This document shows, one piece after another, positions 30,721 through 41,949 of a DNA stretch of 64,000 bases. The position numbers were made by a program, and so were the translations under genes. Position 1 is the first letter of the stretch; the number at the start of each line of letters is the position of its first letter. The notes under the pieces are model-generated. The model searched no databases, was not told the DNA's origin, and worked only from the letters and a program-made list of their open reading frames with translations. Origin of the DNA: Limnephilus marmoratus (lineage: Eukaryota; Arthropoda; Insecta; Trichoptera; Limnephilidae); assembly GCA_917880885.1 (NCBI GenBank), contig OU862908.1:8840501-8904500 (forward strand), written 5' to 3'.

Positions 30721-31620
30721 CTATGTAATGAAAACGAAAATATAAAAATTAGCTTGCTAGACGCAATAAAAAATAAATATAATAAAAAAAGGATATTTTG
30801 GTTGCGTATTTTGGCCTCAATCCCAATATTAAGTTTTGAGCGACACTCTTGTGTGCGCGGTTTCATACTAATAAAGGTTCATGGCCTATCTCCATTGCTT
30901 TATTATCTATGGTCCGATGGTTCAGTACACACCAAACTTTAAGACCGGCCTGAACGTGGTACGATTCATTCTGGCGTAATTACTGAAAGACGTATAAAAC
31001 ATACGTTTGACAAAAAGAGGCGTGGGCGGAGGGGCCGTGCCTCTTTTTAATCTTAAATTCGCCTATTACGACGATTTTTGATCAACGTCAGACGTCAGGC
31101 CGGTACTAAAGTTTGTACTATACGCCCTGCCTTCGTCGATCGTTAAAAATATATCACGTCCATAGCTTGCCAATATTGGCTGGAGACATAATGTTTGTGT
31201 GGTTACAAAAATAAATTCTTTGAGAATTTCAGACATATTTTTGCGTCAACGTGCTATGTGGTTTTTAGCGAAGGTCAAATATTTTACTAGGAAATAGATA
31301 TGCGAAGAATATTTTTATGATGCCCGTAACAATTATTTTATGACTTATTTTGTGCGTATTTGAAATCCGAAGTGAATAGGTATTTTAAATGAAAAAGGAT
31401 TTGCAAAGCAGTTAGGCAAAGCATTTTGTAATTTGTTTAAAATGATTAATTTTGTTGAAATAATAAGTACTTTGTACCCAACAGAATATCCTATCTGAAC
31501 GACCCATAATGCTTGCGGGTTATTTGTGGAATCGGCAAGTATATTTAAAAACTTTATTAGGCAATAATTTCCTAACATATTTTTTTAATAACATTAAACG
31601 GATGAAATGTAAATAATCTA
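30720..31620. other. Unassigned spacer
   Basis: AT-rich; no repeat ends, exon or RNA fold recognised. Confidence 0.4.
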
Positions 31621-32100
31621 TCTATATAAATAAAAATGAATCTCCGAAATGTACGTACGCGCATAACTTCCGAACGACTGCACCAAATTGGATAATTCTT
31701 TTTTCTTTGTGTTCGTTTTCGTCAGGACAAGGTTTGTATAAATCTGCTGGTGAGCTCTGGCATTATGAAATTAGTATGAAAAAATTGCAATAGGTGGCAC
31801 ACGAGCTGTTTGAAAACTGAATGTACTGGGACTGAAGTCGGATAGGGGGTTCGTAGGAGAGGGGGGAGGGGAACCAGGGAGGGGAACCTAGGAAGGGAGA
31901 GGGGAACTCGGGCGGGGGGTTCGCGGGACGGGGGAAGGGGGAAAATGGAGTGGGGAGAAGGAAGGTGGGGAGGCGGAGTGGGAACGCGAGAGGGGAAGGG
32001 GGCGCGGGAGAGAAAGGGGAGGCGGAATGGGAAAGGACACGCAGGGAGAAACAAATTTCTTTATTAAATGGCATAGCAAAGCAAGCCGGGTACCAGCTAG
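31621..32100 (+). mobile_element. Helitron-like element, 480 bp, G-rich core
   Basis: It starts TCTATATAAATAAAAATGAA after A and ends GGTACCAGCTAG before T, the A|TC...CTAG|T arrangement of Helitrons, with no target duplication. It shares CGAACGACTGCACCAAATT and GGTGAGCTCTGGCATTA with 55737-56028. A 170 bp run of GGGGAGG-type repeats (31855-32030) forms the middle; proline-rich frames opposite it are artefacts. Confidence 0.8.
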
Positions 32101-32111
32101 TAAAAAATAAT

Positions 32112-32290
32112 AAAGGGGCATACGTTAATTAAGTGAGCTCAAAAGGGGGAGGGGGGGGGGGGGGTCCAGCAAAATCTCACGTCTAATGAAAAGAATATAA
32201 TATACCAAATTTATCTCACCAAGGTGGGGGGGGGGGGGGGGGGTCTAGATTGAAAAAAAAAACTGATACGTAATGAATGTATGCCCCCTA
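32112..32290. mobile_element. Short MITE with G tracts
   Basis: The left end is GGGGCATACGTTAATTAAGT and the right end, inverted, GGGGGCATACATTCATTACG. Two long G runs (around 32140-32164 and 32226-32243) face the ends. It is inserted 12 bp after the Helitron. Confidence 0.65.
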
Positions 32291-32479
32291 AAGAGCATTG
32301 AGCTTGGCCAGAGAAGTGCAAAAATATAGGACAATTTCGACGCGGGAGTCTGGAAATTCGGACATTCACTTGAGCGACTCTTTTTGCTACAAGCTCGCTG
32401 TTAGTTTTGCGAAAAAATATATAATCGTTAAATACGCATCTAAGTGTTTCGCAATCATTATCATCATTGTAATTACTTA

Positions 32480-32687
32480 GCATTACTTAGTATTAAACTA
32501 CGCAACGGATTTTCATGCGGTTGTCACCAATAGATACAGTGATTCAAGAGGAAGGTTTATATGTATAATACATGCTTTCAGGCAGCGGGCAGCGGGCAGC
32601 TGGCAAGCGGGTGGTGTGGATTTTATAAAGGTTGGGTAATGGCGTTGTGTTTCGTTAGCCACAGCAACTTGTGGCCGGGTCTGCTAG
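32480..32687 (+). mobile_element. Helitron-like 3' portion
   Basis: It carries AACGGATTTTCATGCGGTTG, CACCAATAGATACAGTGATT, a GGCAGCGGGCAGC repeat and GGTTGGGTAATGGCG, and ends GGCCGGGTCTGCTAG before T. The 5' part is truncated or diverged. Confidence 0.75.
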
Positions 32688-32859
32688 TGTCTAATAATTC
32701 TCATTCGAATATGTGAAGAGATTCATTTAAAAAAAGGGAAAATTGATGCAATCACACAATCACACGTGATAGTCCATTGTATTGAGGCGTATTATGTATT
32801 TTATGTTTTAAATCTCTGCTATAATTTTTTCTATACCTCACGTGTAAAGTACTAACTAT

Positions 32860-32961
32860 GTCGTTTCCCCGAAGGGGTAGGCAGAGAGGACGAACCGCCA
32901 AACAACTCGGTCTTGGCATACACTCTTTACCTCATTCACATTCATACATCGTCACATATAT
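32860..32961 (-). repeat. LINE 3'-end relic (family of 63419-63716)
   Basis: On the minus strand it reads GACGATGTATGAATGTGAAT, GTGCCAAGACCGAG-like sequence, GTTTGGCGG, CTCTCTGCCTACCCCT and GGGGAAACG, matching the tail of the plus-strand LINE fragment at 63.4-63.7 kb. It directly abuts the truncated 5' end of the next LINE. Confidence 0.7.
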
Positions 32962-33561
32962 GTCGAGGTATTGCTCTTTGCTGATGACATCAAGCTATAC
33001 AAGAAAATAACAGATATAAATCATTGCCATATACTACAGTCAAATATTAGTAAGTTTAAAGATTGGTGCGTTCAAAATAATTTATTTTTAAATGTAGAAA
33101 AGTGTAAAACCTTGACTTTCTTTAGAAATAAAAATCCTGTTTTGTTTGAATATTCCATCAATAACACAGCTTTAGAAAGAGTCACGGAAATGAGAGATCT
33201 TGGAATTATTTTGGACGAAAAACTAAGTTTCGCAAATCATATCCACCAAATTATGAACAAAGGTATGAAAACACTAGGCTTCGTATTAAGAACAACTAAA
33301 AACTTTAGTTCCATAGAAGCCATTAAACTATTATATGTATCTCTAGTTAGAAGCCAAATTGAATATAACTCGGTAGTTTGGTCTCCATCTTACAAAACTC
33401 ACATTAATAATATTGAGCGAATACAAAAAAAAATTTCTGCGTTTTATTTTTTTTTATATTTTATAAATTAAGTATCCCACTAGAAGACTTAAAATATAAT
33501 CTATTACTAAATATTTTAAAAATACATACACTAGAAGACAGACGTAAAATAAACGACTTAA

Positions 33562-34274
33562 GAGCGTTTAACCAGCCAGCGGACGAAAATCCACATTTCG
33601 TCGAAAGTTGTTCTTCCGATCGTGCAGGGCGGTTACAATGAGAAAGATTGATTATTCTCCGTACCAGCTTTTTAAAATTATAACTCGATATCGAATTTAT
33701 TTCAATCCAAATTAGCTTTAATTTATACCTTCATCCAAAAATGCTGAAAGGCGTAATGATAAAACTATTAAAATAGTGTACTTTTTGTAGTTATTTTTTG
33801 ATTATAAGTATTTATCATTTTTCAATAATGTCTAAATTTAATAAGAATGTTAAAAAAATCTGAAATATATTAGTTTGTAAGTGCGCAAATAAATACACAA
33901 ATGGACCAATTTTCGTCAAGAAACACATGTACGTACATATTTTTTAATGATTTTATTGAACCTAAAATTAAAATTCTAATACATAACTTTGCTAGATAAT
34001 GTATTGATTTATTTTACTGCATGATTACATTATTTGAAATGGGTGTGGTATAATACAAAAACTTTTTTGAAAATTTAACAAATCTGCCAACGACCTATGG
34101 AATAACCTTATTATACTAAAAATTAAAAAAAATTCTAAAAATTTATTACATAACTATGCTAGATAAAAGAACAATCTTTCGAAATCAGTTTATATTTTTT
34201 TGTGGAAAAGAGTCAATACGTCTAAAAACTTTTTTGAAAATGACGTATTTCCGGCTTTCTCTGGTAATGCCCTC
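33562..34274 (+). mobile_element. piggyBac-like MITE, copy 1 (713 bp)
   Basis: It is flanked by TTAA on both sides (33558-33561 and 34275-34278). The ends are imperfect inverted repeats, GAGCGTTTAACCAGC and, inverted, GAGGGCATTACCAGA. No ORF. The TTAA target suggests piggyBac-superfamily mobilisation, which is inference. Other copies: 34300-35013, 37405-38127, 41125-41770, 52433-53140. Confidence 0.8.
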
Positions 34275-34299
34275 TTAACATTTTTATTCAAAATACTTA

Positions 34300-35013
34300 G
34301 AGCGTTTAACCAGCCAGCGGACGAAAATCCACATTTCGTCGAAAGTTGTTCTTACGATCGTGCAGGGCGGTTACAATGAGAAAGATTAATTATTCTCCGT
34401 ACCAGCTTTTTTAAAATTATAACTCAGTGTCGAATTTATTTCAATTCAAATTAGCTTTAATTTATACCTTCATCCAAAAATGCTGAAAGGCGTGATGATA
34501 AAACTATTAAAATAATGTACTTTTTGTAGTTATTTTTTGATTATAAGTATTTATCATTTTTCAATAATGTCTAAATTTAATAAGAATGTTACAAAAATCT
34601 GAAATATATTAATTTGTAAGTGCGCAAATAAATACACAAACGGACCAATTTTCGCCAAGAAACACATGTACGTACATATTTTTTAATGATTTTATTGAAA
34701 CTAAAATTAAAATTCTAAAACATACGTTTGCTAGATAATGTATTGATTTATTTTACTGCATGAATTTATTATGTGAAATGGGTGTGGTATAATACAAAAA
34801 CTTTTTTGAAAATTGAACAAATCTGCCAACGACCTATGGAATAACCTTATTATACTAAAAATTAAAAAAAAATCTCAAAATTTATTACATACGAATGCTA
34901 GATAAAAAAACAATCTTTCGAAATCCATTTATAATTTTTTGTGGAAAAGAGTCAATACGCCTAAAAACTTTTTTGAAAATGACGTATTTCCGGTTTTCTC
35001 TGGTAATGCCCTC
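34300..35013 (+). mobile_element. piggyBac-like MITE, copy 2 (714 bp)
   Basis: It is nearly identical to copy 1 and in the same orientation. The right side has TTAA (35014-35017); the left target has lost one A. Between the copies lie only about 20 bp of LINE coding sequence, so it entered a second TTAA of the same LINE. Confidence 0.8.
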
Positions 35014-35459
35014 TTAACTCTAAATTCGACTGTTGCGAACTCCTACAACTCATAAACTTACGAATACCGACAGTAACCAAGCGACAAAATACACTATTCT
35101 ACTGCAGCATTCACAAGCGGAACTACATTGCCCACTCTCCTGTACAACGATTTCACACTATGGGGAATCAGTATTTAGGTGATGTCGACATATTTAACAT
35201 CAACTTGGCGAATTTTGTGGATCTTGTAAGAAACATATTCCAAAACTATTCCTAAACATACGTGTATTTTTGTAAACTTATCAAATCGCTGTATTTTTTT
35301 TTTGTATTTTTGTGACTTGTGTGCATTTTTTATCTAATTTTATTTTTGTTGTTTCATTATCTATTGAAAAATCATCTGTCATCATTGTACTACCAAACAT
35401 GTAAATGCCCTCTGGGCGTTGAATAAATAAATAAATAAAATAAATAAATAAATATACTC

Positions 35460-35660
35460 TTCTATTATTTTGACTCTTGACATGGCCCGACTCAAGTATC
35501 TGATTCATTAGATGGTGACATGTTTTCCTCGGGCGTTCCCGATTTCTTCTACCATTCTAATTTGCATCACACAATCTTCTAACACACCTTTGATGGTTCA
35601 TTCGCTCTACATGCCCAAACCATCTGAGGGTCCCTCTCTTAAACTTACTCATTACTTTTT
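35460..35660 (-). pseudogene. LINE ORF2 C-terminal relic, minus strand
   Basis: Minus-strand reading resembles R-G-T-L-R-W-F-G-H-V-E-R-M-N, the endmost domain of RTE/L1-like reverse transcriptases, then GGTAGAAGAA and GTCGGGCCATGTCAAGAGTC blocks shared with 63419-63716. Broken by a stop. Confidence 0.7.
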
Positions 35661-35789
35661 CGAAAATTACATTATTATTTATGCTGTTTTATTGGTTTGT
35701 AACACACATAATTAATATTTTATACGCATACACTTGCTCTTCTATGTTTTTACGCACCAGATTTAAATGTCCGGGTTAAATTTTCCCCC

Positions 35790-35790
<1 letters not shown>

Positions 35791-35872
<82 letters not shown>
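35791..35872. repeat. Homopolymer A run, 82 bases
   Basis: An uninterrupted run of A preceded by CCCCCC. It could be a retroposon tail or a length artefact. Confidence 0.9.
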
Positions 35873-35874
<2 letters not shown>

Positions 35875-36039
35875 AGGAAAAACTAAACCCTTTCATACAC
35901 TTCCCCAAATGATCATGTAGTGAATCCACGTTATGCAATTGCACTATATAAGTATTATAAATACAAAACAATACAAGAACAACATGTCAACCTACTAGAG
36001 ACCAAATGGGAATATAATTCACCGACTCCAGATATTTTC

Positions 36040-36370
36040 ATATCAGAGGGTTCGGCTCTGTGGCATTTCTAATTGAACCTATAAATCCTACTGATCCCTC
36101 AATATAAATATTTAAAAAATCTTTTGTAATCCTACATGTATTTAAAATTACTGCTTTTTGCATTTTTATATACAAATTCTTTGACAAATCTAATATGCTT
36201 AAATTTTGAATCAGATTCCTAGGTATTATGCCAGTGGCCGAAATAACAAATGGTAATATTTTTATAGTCCGAGAATGTCAAATTCTTTTAATCTCATTTC
36301 CTAAATCTGTGTATTTTCTAATTTTTTCAGAAACAGTTTTTTGAATATTATTAATATTATTTTACTTACT
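36040..36370 (-). pseudogene. Retroelement ORF remnant, minus strand
   Basis: The minus-strand frame reads ...EKIRKYTDLGNEIKRI, a stop, then TIKILPFVISATGIIPRNLI, LYIKMQKAVILNTCRITKDF. The pattern Y-x-D-L-x-x-E-I-K ... P-x-V-I-S-A-T-G-x-I-P ... QKA-V-I-L-x-T-C-R-I is one I associate with the C-terminal region of insect retrotransposon polyproteins. The exact clade is not resolved. Confidence 0.6.
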
Positions 36371-36560
36371 ATTTCAGGCTTATATTATTATTATATTTTT
36401 AATCATCGTATTTTGCTAATTTGCACTAAATTTTATCGTGTAGGACATTTGTGTTGTTTTCTTATGAATACTACAACTATATTTATCATGTTATACTTAA
36501 AAATTGTTAAATTTTCATAGAAAAGCCACTAGGGCGTTTATAAATAATAAATAAAATAAA
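36370..36560 (+). repeat. Probable LINE 3' untranslated end with AAAT tail
   Basis: AT-rich sequence ending AGCCACTAGGGCGTTTATAA and an AATAAATAAAATAAA tail, like the CCTCTGGGCGTTGAATAAAT tail at 35410-35455. This suggests an independent 5'-truncated LINE insertion. Confidence 0.5.
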
Positions 36561-37400
36561 ATAAATAAATAGTAGGCTGCTTTAGATTGACTAGGATTGA
36601 TAAAGAAAACCTGACTAGTTTCGTAAATAATTGTGGATCGAATGTGAATTAATTTATCTTGTGTATATAGGTATTCCATCCCAAATGAATCAGATGAGTG
36701 GGTTCACCAGTGAGTTATGTATTTTAGCAACTGAGCAACACCTTTGTTACGGAGAAATAACTGAATAAAAGAAAGCGTTCTTTGTGTCGCTATAGGAGCA
36801 GGCGGTGATGAATGTCTGCTAAATATATCCAGCTAATGCCAAGAGAAATCCATTAACAAAAGACTATTCGTGTACCCAGGCACACTTTGACTATAATTCA
36901 CTTCAGAACTACCTTCCTAACAACTGTTAGGCTAATGTTACATACAGTATGTATGGCATGCACGCTGTTAGCACTGTTGGCGGGACGATAGGCGAATGGA
37001 TTTTACAATTGTTGAAAGAAGATGATATCTTCCAAGGGCGTAGCTGAAGTATTCACGTGGAGGAGGAAGGAGTTTGGTTAAAGTAAAAAATATGCATTAT
37101 TAGAAGAAAACTTCTTCAGAAAGCTTTTCACTTTGTGATGGCAGTATTTATTTTAATAAAAAGACAAATAACTTACTTCATATCCCTTTATTTATGTAGG
37201 TATAAATGGATCAGGAGTAAATGTACATTGAAGTAAAAAATTAAATACAGATCAACTAAGAAGATGAAGGGATGAAGGGATAGAAGGAAAGGGGAGAGGT
37301 AAGAGGTAAGGTTTATTAGAATTAGGGATTACAATGTCAATAGAAGGAAAAGACCGGATAAGTGGGAAAATGTTCAATATAAGGTTAATATTTTTTTTGC
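36560..37400. other. Unassigned spacer
   Basis: AT-rich; no exon, repeat end or RNA fold recognised. Confidence 0.4.
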
Positions 37401-37404
37401 TTAT

Positions 37405-38127
37405 TAATTAGATCTGAATTGAGGGAAAACCAGAAATATGTCATTTTTAAATCAGATTTTAGACGTATTGACTCTTTTCCACAAAAAATTATAAATGGAT
37501 TTCGAAAGATTGTTCTTCTATCTGGCATTCGCATGTTTTAAATTTTGAGAAAAAATGTTTATTTTTAGTATAATAAGGCTATATACCACAGGTCGTTGGC
37601 AGATTTGTTAAATTTTCAAAAAAGATTTCGTATTATACCACACCCATTTTAAATCATATAATCATGCAGTAAAATAAATCAACACATTATCTTGGTATCG
37701 CGTGTTGTAGAATTTTAATTTTAGTTTAAATAAAATCATTAAAAAATATATGCGTACAAGTGTTTCTTGACGAAAATTGGCCCGTTTGTGTGTTGATTTG
37801 CGCACTTACAAACTAATGTATTTCAAAATTTTTTAACATTCTTATTTAACTTAGACATTATTGAAAAATGATAAATACTTATAATCAAAAAATAATTACA
37901 AAAGGTACATTATTTTAATAGTTTTATCATCACGTCTTTTAGCATTTTTGGATGTAGGTATAAATTAAAGCAAATTTGGAATGAAATAAAATCGATATTG
38001 AGTTATAATTTAAAAAAGCTGGTACAGAGAATGATATTAGTCTTTCTCATTGTAACCGCCCTGCACGATTGTAAGAACAAATTTTGACGAAATGTGGATT
38101 TTCGGCCGCTGGCTGGTTAAACGCTTC
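37405..38127 (-). mobile_element. piggyBac-like MITE, copy 3 (minus)
   Basis: It is an inverted, more diverged copy of 33562-34274: GCGTTTAACCAGCCAGCGGC, CCGAAAATCCACATTT and the GGCGGTTACAATGAGAAAGA block are present on the minus strand. The TTAA flanks have decayed, so boundaries are approximate. Confidence 0.8.
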
Positions 38128-38129
38128 TT

Positions 38130-40490
38130 ATTTCTAAAATTTCTAAATTATTAATCTGCGAAGCCTTATATATAACCTGTATGAATTATTTTTAGTCATA
38201 CATTTTTAACAAAAGTGTCACAAATTTTCAATAAATGATCTGTGAACTTAGATTAACTATTAACATGTTCGTATAAAGCTCCGGTTGAATTGTACCGGGA
38301 ATGTTTTTACTTATAATTTTTGGGGTATCGTTATCATAATATATTATCGTTATTTATATCTTTAGAAAAAGAGTAGATATACAACTGGAAGAAATTCTGT
38401 TTATTTTTTAAGTAAAATTTCTTTACGCACGCTTGACTTGGGGAGTAAGCTGGTAAATGCGTGACGAGGGCGTTATGAAAAATACGGATCACCTATCGAT
38501 CGGGCGAGGCGAACGGAAGTTGAGAGGGAGATATAAGTTAGTGAAGTTTTACTCCAGTCGTGTGGTATAAAGCACACTCGTTCTTTTTTAATTTAGTATT
38601 TCATCTATCAATTTAGTTAGATTAACCATTATTAAATGATATTTGTGTTTTGTGATTTAAATCAAAAGTTCCTACAATCAATCAAAGTACAATCGACAAA
38701 GTAATCGTACCTAATCTATATACATGATTAACAGGTACCTACCTATCTAAATTTCGATTATTATTCATTTATTTTTGGAACCCGATTAGGTAAGTAAAGA
38801 TGGTAAGTAAAGTTATTGAGTTGAACTCATTATATCTAGCATGAAGCATGATAGATGTGGTATAGAATGATTTAAAGGTAATAATTTTTGAAATTATAAC
38901 ATGACATGACATCTGGGTTCAAAGTTGGCTCTTTTCATATTTTATTTATTTTGATACAATATTCTACATTTTATATTATAATATAATAACAATAATGTTG
39001 GCCTCACTGGGTGACTTACCCGTGCTGAGTCCCCCATTTTGCTCTACCAATAATTCGTTAAGATGAAGCCATACTAAATAATTCAAAATCATACAAAATC
39101 GTATGTTTTTGTTTTGAAAATTTGATGGCTTAGAAGTATTACAGATGCTTCAATTAAATACTGCGTGTAGAACACACCTTCGCCCTTAAAAGATCGGTAA
39201 TTTTTTTTATGTCTTTTAATAAGCCTATAAAAAAATAAAGTATAAGGTCTATAAAAAACACTTTCAAGTCCAAACTCTCCTATTTATAAACCCCTTTCGG
39301 ATTTTATTTTATTGGATAATGTGGCAAATTTAGTTTCTTTTATAATAATCGCAAAAAAATTTGATATTTACGCCCGAACTTCACAAAATAAAATAAAATA
39401 TGCATTTTCTCGTTGTTATTTTTGACATCAATCAATACGGCCTGCACTCTACGAATTTGGATTTTTGAAGTGACCCTTATGGCATGGGCACAAGAACCAT
39501 GAACTGGGCACACCTATTTCGTATCAGTCACGCCCCGGCCGGAGCGGGAGACAGTCGCGTGACTCCGCGTCGCTTAGTTTCGTGAAATCAATTTTAAATT
39601 TCCGTTTTCTTACAATAAAAAATGCGTAAAAAAGGAATTAATATTTTTTACAGGCCTTTACGAAATCAACCTGTAAAAAAAATTCTCAAATACCTTTTCC
39701 AACCTTTCCAAAAGCTTTTTCTCAAGTATTTTTAAACTCCTCCCATAAAGGGCGCGAATTCCAATTTCGATTTTTTCCTGAACTATTGGATCGCCTTAAT
39801 GCCAATATTTGTTATTGGTTTTTTCTACAAGATTTGCTTTTGGAATTACGCGTCCAATGGTCAATGCTTTCAAAAGAAAGAGAAAGTCGTTTCGAGAGAT
39901 AAATGAGTCTCCACCACACAACACAAGGTAAAAACCATAGAATAAGGAAGTACAAACATTGGTATACATCGTGTACTCGCAAGTACCTAGTACTCAAGTG
40001 ACAACCAAATACACAAAATATCATGAGACTCTAAATGAGTTGGCAAGTAACAAGAACCAAGGTTTACGTAAGAACCTTACCCACATCTTTTAAGATGGGC
40101 CTTCTAATTTTAGGAAGGTCGGAAAACAAATTGATGTATTTATCGATGTCCTTTGTGATCTAGGACACATTTCAGTCATTTGCAAACATCGCATTTAACA
40201 ACCGACATCATAACAAGCTTGGAAAACTGAAAAAAATTCACGTCACAATATTTTTACGCTGATTCAGGAATTAAACCCGAAATGTCATGACACGTGACAT
40301 GGCACGTGGCCTACACCACGAAGGCATTCGAAAATGTTGACTGGTTAAAAAAATTCGCCAAAATTTGGAAAATTACCTCGTGATAAGGACTAAGACGTTA
40401 GATACATAATTTTGTTTGTTACTTTTTGAAGTGAAAACTTCTTTACCACCGTTGTAATTTGAAACTAGAAAACTAGAAACTAGACGAACG
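38130..40490. other. Mostly unassigned; possible first exon at 38520-38790
   Basis: AT-rich DNA. A TATA-like AGATATAAG at about 38529 lies roughly 25 bp before an initiator-like CTCCAGTC, and consensus donors GTAAGT occur near 38789 and 38806. This could be a promoter with a non-coding first exon on the plus strand, but no coding sequence follows in the window. A GC-rich patch at 39525-39580 is unexplained. Confidence 0.3.
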
Positions 40491-40494
40491 AGCT

Positions 40495-40720
40495 CCACAC
40501 AGGAGGCCCTGAGGAACATAATTTCCCTCAAGGCCTATGTCATCTTTATGCTCACCTATGATGCTGTGTGGAGGGTTTTTTTAAGGAAAGGAAGGAGAGG
40601 AGAGTTCTGGGAAGGAAAAGGGTTTAAGTGGGTAGAAATCTTGGGTTCAGTATGCATGTCACCCGCCTCCAAGACCTAGACAAACCTCACCTCATGAACC
40701 CGGGCACCCCTGCTATCTAT
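40495..40720 (+). mobile_element. MITE fragment (family of 22055-22590)
   Basis: It has AGGAGGCCCTGAGGAACATA, ATGTCATCTTTATGCTCACC, GGAAAGGAAGGAGAGG and the CCTCCAAGACCTAGACAAAC end block. The right arm is missing, joined directly to the next repeat. Confidence 0.7.
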
Positions 40721-41110
40721 AGGATTTAGCCTGCGAGAGAATGAGATAGTATAATCGGTCTCCTCTTTATGCGGTGCTTCGTAGTCTATCGGTCTCCTCT
40801 TTGTGCGGTGCTTCGTAGCCTCCCCACTCTTGTCTACTTTAGGTTTCTGAAGGTTTCACTTCTACCGCATGTAATTTTTTTATTTAAGTGAAAATTTCTT
40901 TAGCACCGTTGTGATTTGAAACTCGATGAAACGAAACATAGCGACACTAAAAAGCGACAAACATACATCTGTAGGATTTAGCCTGCGAGAAAATGAGATA
41001 GAATAAATTGATCTCCTTTTTGTGCGGTGTTTCGTAGCCTCCCCACTCTTGTCTACTTCAGTTTTCTGAAGGTTTCACTTGTACCGCGTGTGAACTGTAC
41101 ACTTGTATTT
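40713..41110 (+). repeat. Dispersed 'GCCTGCGAG' repeat, two units
   Basis: Two successive units with TAGGATTTAGCCTGCGAG, GATCTCC/GTCTCCTCTTT, GTGCTTCGTAGCCTCCCCAC and CTGAAGGTTTCACTT. The second ends ACCGCGTGTGAACTG. The preceding GAAGTGAAAACTTC block at 40430 may be the opposite end. Confidence 0.7.
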
Positions 41111-41124
41111 AGTTTCATAAGGCC

Positions 41125-41770
41125 CATTAACCGGCGGCCGAGAATCCAAATCGTCGAAAGATGGTCTTGCGATGGTATCCTTGCAAATATACAAGGCGGT
41201 TCGAATAATAAATATTGATTATTCTCAATATCGATTTTATTTCATTTGCTTTAATATAACTATACCTATAGTCAAGTTAGCAATAAAAATGCTCAAACCC
41301 GAGATGATAAAATTATTAAAATTATGTAATTTTTTTTAATCGTATTTATTTATAATTTTTCAATAAAGTCTATGCAAAATAAGTGTTTAAAAAATCTGAA
41401 ATACATTATTTTGTAAGACCGTAAATAAATAGACAAATTGAAGTATTTTCGTCGGAAAACACTTCAGTTTGTCTATTTATTTATGGTATAACGAACTGGT
41501 ATAACGAACACACGAAAAAAGAATTATCCAATTTGGTGCAGTCGTTCGAAAGTTATGTGCTTAGCAACACATTCAGTGATTCATTTTTATTTAGCCAACG
41601 ACCAACGGTATATAAAAAAAAACTGCCAACGAAAAATAAACCTTAGGTACTATAATAAAAATAAACATATTTTTTGAAATTTTAAAACATAACTTTGCTG
41701 GAAAAATAACGATCTTTCGATATAATTTTAGCAATTAAGATGTAAGTCACCAGTTATAATTATAAATCTT
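41125..41770 (+). mobile_element. piggyBac-like MITE, copy 4, diverged and invaded
   Basis: It aligns with copy 5 (ACCGTAAATAAATAGACAAA, CAACGACCAACGGTATA, TCTTGCGATGG). At 41420-41490 it contains an inverted duplication, and at about 41490-41600 an inverted piece of Helitron 5' end (CCAATTTGGTGCAGTCGTTC). Confidence 0.65.
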
Positions 41771-41949
41771 TGTTGTGAGCTATAATAAGCCTTAGATGTA
41801 CGGTAATGCCTATAATAAATGACTTTTTTTTCAGCCCGATTCCAATTAGAGACCAAAGTCAACATTTTTCGCTTTCCGCGATCGCTATAGTCATCTCTAT
41901 TTTCATATCTACGATTTCAATATTGTCATCACTGCAAACAACGGTGACC

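Larger units (their letters stand above)
32962..35455 (+). mobile_element. 5'-truncated Jockey/CR1-like LINE, split by two MITEs
   Basis: The open frame begins at the RT catalytic block (VEVLLFADDIKLYKKITDIN), runs through EKCKTLTFFRNKNPVLFEYS, MRDLGIILDEKLSF and LLYVSLVRSQIEYNSVVWSP, shifts frame in a T-rich stretch near 33445-33455, and continues LEDRRKINDL. Two MITEs interrupt it (33562-34274, 34300-35013). Removing them joins the frame without a break: FLFKILNSKFDCCELLQLIN, FNINLANFVDLVRNIFQNYS, stop at about 35254. A 3' untranslated part and an (AAAT)n tail (35423-35455) follow. It is the better-preserved copy of the family at 8605. Confidence 0.85.

Noticed and set aside
31722..32132. 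Proline/serine-rich or glycine/arginine-rich frames
   Set aside because: They lie opposite or within the G-rich core of a Helitron-like element and are open on several frames at once, as low-complexity DNA is.
32971..33471. Intact reverse-transcriptase gene
   Set aside because: It starts at the catalytic block with no upstream domains, has a frameshift and two MITE insertions; it is a truncated LINE copy.
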